Shown here: one piece after another, positions 30,644 to 35,175 of the stretch | Layout: each line of letters starts with the position of its first letter | How positions within the stretch are numbered: position 1 is the stretch's first letter | Source of the DNA: Thioalkalivibrio thiocyanoxidans ARh2 | GTDB taxonomy: Bacteria; Pseudomonadota; Gammaproteobacteria; Ectothiorhodospirales; Ectothiorhodospiraceae | DNA: 35,175 nucleotides | Reading direction: 5' to 3' | Assembly: GCF_000385215.1 (NCBI RefSeq) | Contig: NZ_ARQK01000029.1 | Span: 1 to 35,175 of the forward strand | The notes under the pieces: model-generated | Databases searched by the model: none | What the model was told of the DNA's origin: nothing | What the model saw: the letters and a program-made list of their open reading frames with translations, nothing else | Made by a program: the position numbers and the translations under genes

Positions 30644-32779
30644 ATGGGCAAGAGCCGGCAAAGGCAGGACAAGGCGACCTCACTTCAGGACACGTCCACG
30701 GACGTGCCGTTGCAGGCCTCCTCGGCTTCGATCTGGGCCGAGCGCTATCAGTTGCATGACGCCCAGGGCGAGCCGGTGGATGCCTCGGTCGAGGCGATGT
30801 TCGACCGTGTCGCCGGGGCCCTCGCCGCGGTCGAGGCGCCGGACAAGCGCGCATCGATCGAGCGCGAGTTCCGCTGGGCGCTGGACAACGGCGCCATCCC
30901 GGCCGGGCGGATACTGGCCAATGCCGGGGCCGAGGCCCACAAGCCTCAGACCACACTGATCAACTGTACCGTATCGCGCACAATCCGGGATTCGCTGCAG
31001 GCCATCCTCGATGCCAATACCGCCGCCGGCCTGACGCTCAAGGCCGGGGCCGGCATTGGCTACGACTTCAGCACCCTGCGACCGAAAGGTGCGCTGGTCG
31101 CGGGTGCCGGCGCCCCCACCAACGGCCCGGTGGCGTTCATGCAGATCTTCGACCAGACCTGCCGCACCATCGGCGCAGCCGGTGGGCGCCGCGGGGCGCA
31201 GATGGCGACGCTGGATATCGGCCACCCGGACATCGAGCGCTTCATCCTCGTCAAGCGCCGCAAGGGGCGGCTGACCCAGTTCAACCTGTCCGTGCTGGTG
31301 CGCGATGCCTTCCTGGAGGCCGTGGAGCGCGACGACGAATGGGCGCTGGCCTTCCCGCTGTTGCCCGTCGAGCAGGACCGGGTGTCCGCATCCGATATCG
31401 TCTATCGCGACTGGCCGGTGGTCGAGGACGGCTACCGCGTCGACGACCAGGGGCGGGTCGCCTGTCGTGTCTACCGCCGCGTGCGTGCCCGCGAGCTGTG
31501 GGGCACCCTGATGCGCAGCACCTATGACGTCGGTGAACCCGGCGTCATCCTGATCGATCAGGTCAACCGCCAGAACAACGCCTGGTTCGACGAGGTGATC
31601 CGGGCCACCAACCCCTGCGGCGAGGAGCCGCTGCCGCCGGACGGGGCCTGTCTGCTGGGGTCGGTGAACCTGAGCCGGTTCGTGTCCGCGCCGTTCAGCG
31701 CCGATGCTGCCTTCGACTGGGCGCGTTTCGAGCGGGTGGTGCGCGTGTTCACGCGCATGCTGGACAACGTCGCGGACATCTCCGGACTGCCGCTGCCGGA
31801 ACAGCGCGCCGAGATGCTGCGCAAGCGTCGCCACGGCATGGGCATCCTCGGGCTCGGGTCGGCCTTGGCGATGCTGGGGGAGACCTACGGCTCGGAGTCG
31901 GCCGCCGATTTCACCACAGAGGTCTGTCGCCGCCTGGCGTTGGAGAGCTGGCGGGCCGGGCTGGAGCTGGCGCGCGAGAAGGGCCCGGCGCCGATCATGG
32001 ACGAGGACTTCACGCTGACCGCGGACATGCTGCGGCGTCAGTCGGCGCTGGCCGAGGCCGGCTATCAGGTCGGCGACGTGCTGAAGGGGCGGGAGCTTCA
32101 TGCCCGCTTCAGCCGCTACATGCAGCGCATCGCCGAGGAGGACCCGGCGCTGGTGGCGGCGCTGGCCGAGGAGGGCGCGCGCTTTACCCACGCGACCTCC
32201 ATCGCGCCCACCGGCACCATCAGCTTCTCGGTCGCCAACAACGCGAGCAACGGCATCGAGCCGACCTTTCTCCACCATACCTCGCGCAACATCCGCCGCC
32301 CCGGGCGGCGTACCCGCGAGGCGGTGGACTGCTACTCCTACGAACTGCTTGCCTACCGCGCCCGGGTCGATGCCGAGGCGGGGCCGGTGGATCTGCCCGC
32401 CAACGCGATCACCGCGGACCGGGTCAGTGTGGACGCCCACATCCGCATGCAGGCCGCCGCCCAGCCGTGGGTGGACTCGGCCATCTCCAAGACGCTCAAC
32501 GTCCCGGCCGATATCCCGTTCGAGGACTTCCTGCAGGTCTACCTGCAGGCCTGGCGCGCTGGTCTCAAGGGTTGCACCACCTACCGGCCCAACCCGCAGG
32601 CGCAGATGGGCGTGCTGGTGGACCCCGCACGCCTGCGCAGCACCTGGTACACCTTCACCCTGGCGGACGGCCGGGAACTGACCCTGCGCGGCGACGAAGA
32701 GGTCGAATACGAAGGCCAGATCCACACCGCCGCGAATCTCTTCGCCGCGCTGGACGAGGGCTACTACGACGACGTCTGA
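30644..32779 (+). CDS. nrdJa: Adenosylcobalamin-dependent (class II) ribonucleotide reductase, catalytic subunit NrdJa
   Basis: A 711-residue class II reductase that makes deoxynucleotides without needing oxygen. C108 (TLINCTVS) is one of the reducing pair; C325 and E327 in NPCGEEPL are the thiyl-radical site motif. LKAGAGIGYDFSTLRP and the PTGTIS loop (phosphate site) are family features. The protein ends in DEGYYDDV with no C-terminal CXXC for re-reduction; those cysteines appear to be on the next gene product. This matches the split NrdJa/NrdJb of Pseudomonas aeruginosa. The ATG at 30644 has a weak ribosome site. Confidence 0.96.
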   Translation: MGKSRQRQDKATSLQDTSTDVPLQASSASIWAERYQLHDAQGEPVDASVEAMFDRVAGALAAVEAPDKRASIEREFRWALDNGAIPAGRILANAGAEAHKPQTTLINCTVSRTIRDSLQAILDANTAAGLTLKAGAGIGYDFSTLRPKGALVAGAGAPTNGPVAFMQIFDQTCRTIGAAGGRRGAQMATLDIGHPDIERFILVKRRKGRLTQFNLSVLVRDAFLEAVERDDEWALAFPLLPVEQDRVSASDIVYRDWPVVEDGYRVDDQGRVACRVYRRVRARELWGTLMRSTYDVGEPGVILIDQVNRQNNAWFDEVIRATNPCGEEPLPPDGACLLGSVNLSRFVSAPFSADAAFDWARFERVVRVFTRMLDNVADISGLPLPEQRAEMLRKRRHGMGILGLGSALAMLGETYGSESAADFTTEVCRRLALESWRAGLELAREKGPAPIMDEDFTLTADMLRRQSALAEAGYQVGDVLKGRELHARFSRYMQRIAEEDPALVAALAEEGARFTHATSIAPTGTISFSVANNASNGIEPTFLHHTSRNIRRPGRRTREAVDCYSYELLAYRARVDAEAGPVDLPANAITADRVSVDAHIRMQAAAQPWVDSAISKTLNVPADIPFEDFLQVYLQAWRAGLKGCTTYRPNPQAQMGVLVDPARLRSTWYTFTLADGRELTLRGDEEVEYEGQIHTAANLFAALDEGYYDDV

Positions 32780-32798
32780 CGCCGTCGGGGAGGACACG

Positions 32799-33500
32799 AT
32801 GCACCGGATCGACCAGCCCATCATCGCCTTTCGCCGCTCGGATGCCCGGCAGGGCGAGGGCGCGTCCGGCAGCGACGATCACCCCTTGGGCAAGCGCATC
32901 CCGTCGCGCCCCGAGGGGGAGCTCGAGTCGGTTACCGAGAAGGTGCGCTACTGGACCCAGGACGGGCCGCAGACGGTCTATCTGGTGGTCAGCTTCGTGG
33001 CCGTCTCCGGCACGGTCAGTGGCGAGCGCGTCACTATCGAGCGCCCGATCGAGTTCTTCCTGCCCACCGGGCAGCACTCCGAGTCCTACCAGTGGATCTC
33101 CGCCACCATGCGCAGCCTGTCGTTGGCGGCCCGTGGCGGCTACGCCGCCCGCGCCCTGCGCGATCTGCGCAAGGTCACCTGGGACCGCGGCCCGGTCCGC
33201 TGCGGCGAGAACGAATACGGCAAACCGCTGTACCACCCCTCCGAGGTCGCCGCGATCGCCCACGCCCTGCAACGTATCCTCCAGCGCCGCGGCTTCCTCG
33301 ACCCGGACGGCCACCCCCGCCCGCTCCGCGAACTGGTCGCCGCCTGTCGCGACAGGGACCGAATCCCGGAAGCCGCCGCCATTCTGGAAGCCCCGCGCCT
33401 GGGGGCTACAGGCGCTGCGCCCTGCCCACAGTGCGACGGCCCGCTCGAGCTCATCGACGGCTGCCCCACCTGCCGCGACTGCGGTTATTCGAAGTGCTAG
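32799..33500 (+). CDS. nrdJb: Ribonucleotide reductase auxiliary subunit NrdJb (TSCPD/zinc-ribbon)
   Basis: A 233-residue protein. The middle GQHSESYQWISATMRSLSLA and AARALRDLRKVTWDRGPVRCG are the TSCPD-type domain found at the C-terminus of single-chain NrdJ. The end carries CPQC, CPTC, C and C (CPTCRDCGYSKC), able to bind zinc or to serve as the mobile thiol tail that re-reduces the active site. The gene starts 19 bp after nrdJa with GAGG upstream of the ATG. In P. aeruginosa both halves are needed for activity, which I infer here too. Confidence 0.93.
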   Translation: MHRIDQPIIAFRRSDARQGEGASGSDDHPLGKRIPSRPEGELESVTEKVRYWTQDGPQTVYLVVSFVAVSGTVSGERVTIERPIEFFLPTGQHSESYQWISATMRSLSLAARGGYAARALRDLRKVTWDRGPVRCGENEYGKPLYHPSEVAAIAHALQRILQRRGFLDPDGHPRPLRELVAACRDRDRIPEAAAILEAPRLGATGAAPCPQCDGPLELIDGCPTCRDCGYSKC

Positions 33501-33520
33501 GGCGAGGAATGGAATCTCGG

Positions 33521-34333
33521 TTATCGGCTCTGCAGTCTCCCCCTGAGGTCCAGTGTCATGCACTTCATGCCGCCACCGGATTTCTGAAATTCGTCGATCG
33601 CGACCCGATGCACCTCCATGCCGCGCTGTCGGTAGCGTTCGGCGAGGCCAGTGGCCCGGTCGCTCAGGACGATTCGCTCGCCGTCACTGACCGCGTTAAG
33701 GCCGTAGGCCAGCGCATCGGCTTCGTTCGCCTCGATCACATTGGGCACACGATGCCGTACCGCCTCCAGGCTCTCTTGGGTAAAGGCGGGCGGATAGAGG
33801 GCAACGGATTGGCGATCGACCACGGTGAAAGCCGTGTCGAGGTGGTAGAAGCGGGCATCGGTTAGCTGGAGGCTGACCACTTCCACATCCAGAAACGACG
33901 CGAGCTCGGCGTGCGCCGCCTGATCGCTGCGCCAGGGGTAGCCGGCGAAGAGCGTGTCGTTCCAGATCAGCGCATCGCCTTCGCCTTCAAAGTCGTGGCG
34001 GGGCTGGTAGAGCGCTGTGAACCCCTGCTCGCGCAGCCAGCTTTCGAACCACCAGGTCTCTCCCTGACGCTCTGGATGCCGAAAGGTGGGCAGTGCCACC
34101 TTGTGACCCACGACGAGCGCGCCGTTGGCCGTGAAGACCATGTCCGGAAACCCCTCGACGGGCGGGATCAGGTTTACGTCCCAGCCGAGGGTCTCCGTAT
34201 ACAGTTGATAAAGCGCCTCCCATTGCCGGGTCGCGGTCTCCGGACACACGGGGCACTCAAGGTCCATCCAGGGGTTGATCTCATAGTGGATGGCGAAATA
34301 CTCCGGGCGACACATCAAAACGGATTTCGCCAT
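33521..34333 (-). CDS. Amidinotransferase-family hydrolase (dimethylargininase/arginine-type)
   Basis: A 270-residue member of the pentein fold. Catalytic residues are H164 (FYHLDTAF) and C258 (SGGGMKCMTLDLR); D64 and the FTAN loop (67-70) and E117 (HDFEGEGDAL) make the guanidinium site. Family members hydrolyse or transfer guanidino groups of arginine or methylarginines, for example dimethylarginine dimethylaminohydrolase. The exact substrate cannot be read from the sequence. The ATG at 34333 has GGAG 7 bases upstream. It converges on nrdJb with only 20 bp between. Confidence 0.88.
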   Translation of the reverse strand: MAKSVLMCRPEYFAIHYEINPWMDLECPVCPETATRQWEALYQLYTETLGWDVNLIPPVEGFPDMVFTANGALVVGHKVALPTFRHPERQGETWWFESWLREQGFTALYQPRHDFEGEGDALIWNDTLFAGYPWRSDQAAHAELASFLDVEVVSLQLTDARFYHLDTAFTVVDRQSVALYPPAFTQESLEAVRHRVPNVIEANEADALAYGLNAVSDGERIVLSDRATGLAERYRQRGMEVHRVAIDEFQKSGGGMKCMTLDLRGRLQSR

Positions 34334-34459
34334 TGTGGTACTCCACTAGTAGCCGGAATCGGCACGAACACGCTTTTGACTTGAAACGTGCCAGCAAGGG
34401 TGCGTCCCTTCAAGTGCCTCCGTCGAGGTACGTGAGCGGGCGCGCGACAGCTGGTACGC

Positions 34460-34486
34460 CGGGTTGGGTAGAGACCGGCTGCGTAG
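34460..34486 (+). repeat. 27-bp direct repeat, left copy
   Basis: CGGGTTGGGTAGAGACCGGC and the following bases match 35095-35121 at 22 of 27 positions; four of the five differences are G/A or C/T. The two copies flank the gene at 34612-35040 in the same orientation. Confidence 0.5.
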
Positions 34487-34506
34487 TGGTCTGTCCACAT
34501 TTCTGC

Positions 34507-34522
34507 ATCCACCACAGTGGAT
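34507..34522. promoter_or_regulatory. Inverted repeat upstream of the gene at 34612
   Basis: ATCCAC-CACA-GTGGAT is a 6-4-6 inverted repeat about 90 bp before the GTG start. It may be an operator or hairpin; the role is inferred. Confidence 0.35.
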
Positions 34523-34611
34523 AGCTACACGGCTGGCGGGGGCGTCGTGGAAATCTCGAATGCGGTCTCGTACTCTGGCCCGCCACTCGTCCATACCCCG
34601 CGGGAGACATC

Positions 34612-35040
34612 GTGGCCAACATCCTGAATCCTTACGCCGATGATCAGCCCGAGCCGAAGCATATCGTGCTGCGTGCCCGCAGTGATCAGGCGGTCTCCGC
34701 CGACTTCACCCTGCAGGATCGGCGGGGCCGTGAGAGCGCGGCGGAATACCTGTTCCATCTCTATTCCACCATCAAGCAGAAGCTCGGCGAGCCGGTCCTG
34801 GATACCGCTGCGCCATCGCCGGACGACCAGGCCGCCATGCAGCGACTGATCCTGTATTCGGCCGGCGCCCACGACACCATGTTCGGCACCTTTAATGCGT
34901 CCAGCACCTCCTCGGAGATGCCGGAGGAGGAGCGAAACGAGTTCGTAGAGATCTTCCTGCTGGCCTGTGCGACGGTCATTGAGGGTCAACGGATCACCGT
35001 CGACCTCCAGCGCGGCCTCATCACCGCCGAGGCGGCCTGA
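34612..35040 (+). CDS. Hypothetical protein, 142 residues
   Basis: I do not recognise this protein. It is acidic and soluble; the second half is mainly helical (EERNEFVEIFLLACATVIEGQRI), followed by a short strand pair (RITVDLQRGLITAE). The GTG start at 34612 is set by GGGAG at 34602-34606. It stands alone between two diverged copies of a 27-bp repeat, with no nearby partner. The ribosome site and codon pattern support a real gene. Confidence 0.65.
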   Translation: MANILNPYADDQPEPKHIVLRARSDQAVSADFTLQDRRGRESAAEYLFHLYSTIKQKLGEPVLDTAAPSPDDQAAMQRLILYSAGAHDTMFGTFNASSTSSEMPEEERNEFVEIFLLACATVIEGQRITVDLQRGLITAEAA

Positions 35041-35094
35041 ACGCAACGGCCCTGGAATGGCCTCGTGCTGCCAGCAAGGACTGGATTGGCGGGC

Positions 35095-35121
35095 CCGGTT
35101 GGGTGGAGGCCGGCCGCGCAG
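35095..35121 (+). repeat. 27-bp direct repeat, right copy, in a GC-rich palindromic tail
   Basis: Diverged copy of 34460-34486. It is followed to the window end by palindromic GC-rich sequence (GGCCGGCC, and CGAAG...CTTCG near 35127-35141) resembling REP-type repeats. The unit is cut off by the window edge, so its extent is unknown. Confidence 0.45.
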
Positions 35122-35175
35122 CGGCGCGAAGCCTGTCTTCGCGAGGCCGGAACGGCGTGCGCCGGCAGGCGCGCG

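Noticed and set aside
1-35175. CRISPR arrays, tRNA or rRNA genes, prophage
   Set aside because: I saw no regularly spaced repeats, no tRNA cloverleaf or rRNA segments and no phage structural genes on reading both strands by eye; a covariance-model scan was not possible.

Overview
The window is about 35 kb of GC-rich chromosome from a gammaproteobacterium, most likely a sulfur-oxidising member of the Ectothiorhodospiraceae (Thioalkalivibrio-like). This rests on the gene content: a Tat-exported flavocytochrome c sulfide dehydrogenase flavoprotein with its cytochrome subunit, a split B12-dependent ribonucleotide reductase of the NrdJa/NrdJb type, the three-gene proton-translocating transhydrogenase, and the gammaproteobacterial order priA-argS-SPOR protein. 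The genus is an inference; no rRNA gene is present to fix it.

Layout. 1-1200: tail of an IS110-family transposase, then a Phd/VapC-type toxin-antitoxin pair bracketed by direct copies of a 48-bp repeat. 1200-5750: membrane-anchored thioredoxin-like protein and an LRV-repeat protein, nadA, several small unknown proteins, and a peroxiredoxin-like protein. 3774-4039 and 7592-7886 hold two copies of a non-coding inverted-repeat element (MITE). 5896-8101: ferredoxin/flavodoxin-NADP reductase, an alpha/beta hydrolase and a YdcH-like protein. 8111-9809: the fccAB sulfide dehydrogenase operon with its terminator. 10036-11095: a PilZ protein, then DUF3775 and DUF2288 proteins. 11192-13594: PepSY protein plus a PhoP/PhoQ-like two-component system in one operon behind a PhoP-box-like direct repeat. 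13712-23539 (minus strand): priA, argS, SPOR protein, hrpA, dadA. 23540-23916: an AT-richer intergenic region with two consensus-like DnaA boxes and an 11-bp tandem repeat. 23917-26743 (minus strand): pntB, pntA2, pntA1. 27135-33500 (plus strand): HNH nuclease, hemH, CinA/MoCF-domain protein, 2OG-Fe(II) oxygenase, nrdJa, nrdJb. 33521-35175: an amidinotransferase-family enzyme, an unknown protein and more repeats.

How it works together. FccAB would oxidise sulfide in the periplasm and pass electrons to c-type cytochromes. PntA1/A2/B and Fpr balance NADPH and low-potential carriers. HemH supplies heme for the cytochromes. NadA supplies NAD. NrdJ gives oxygen-independent deoxynucleotide synthesis, suiting a microaerobic sulfide gradient. 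The priA-argS-SPOR-hrpA-dadA block is housekeeping.

Most of the window is ordinary core genome. The unusual material is in the spaces between genes: the MITE pair with 4-bp target duplications, palindromic repeat families, the repeat-flanked toxin-antitoxin cassette, the DnaA-box region at priA, and an inverted repeat in the leader of the HNH gene. I did not find a clear, wholly new defence or metabolic system; the MITE family and the priA upstream region are the best candidates for something undescribed.
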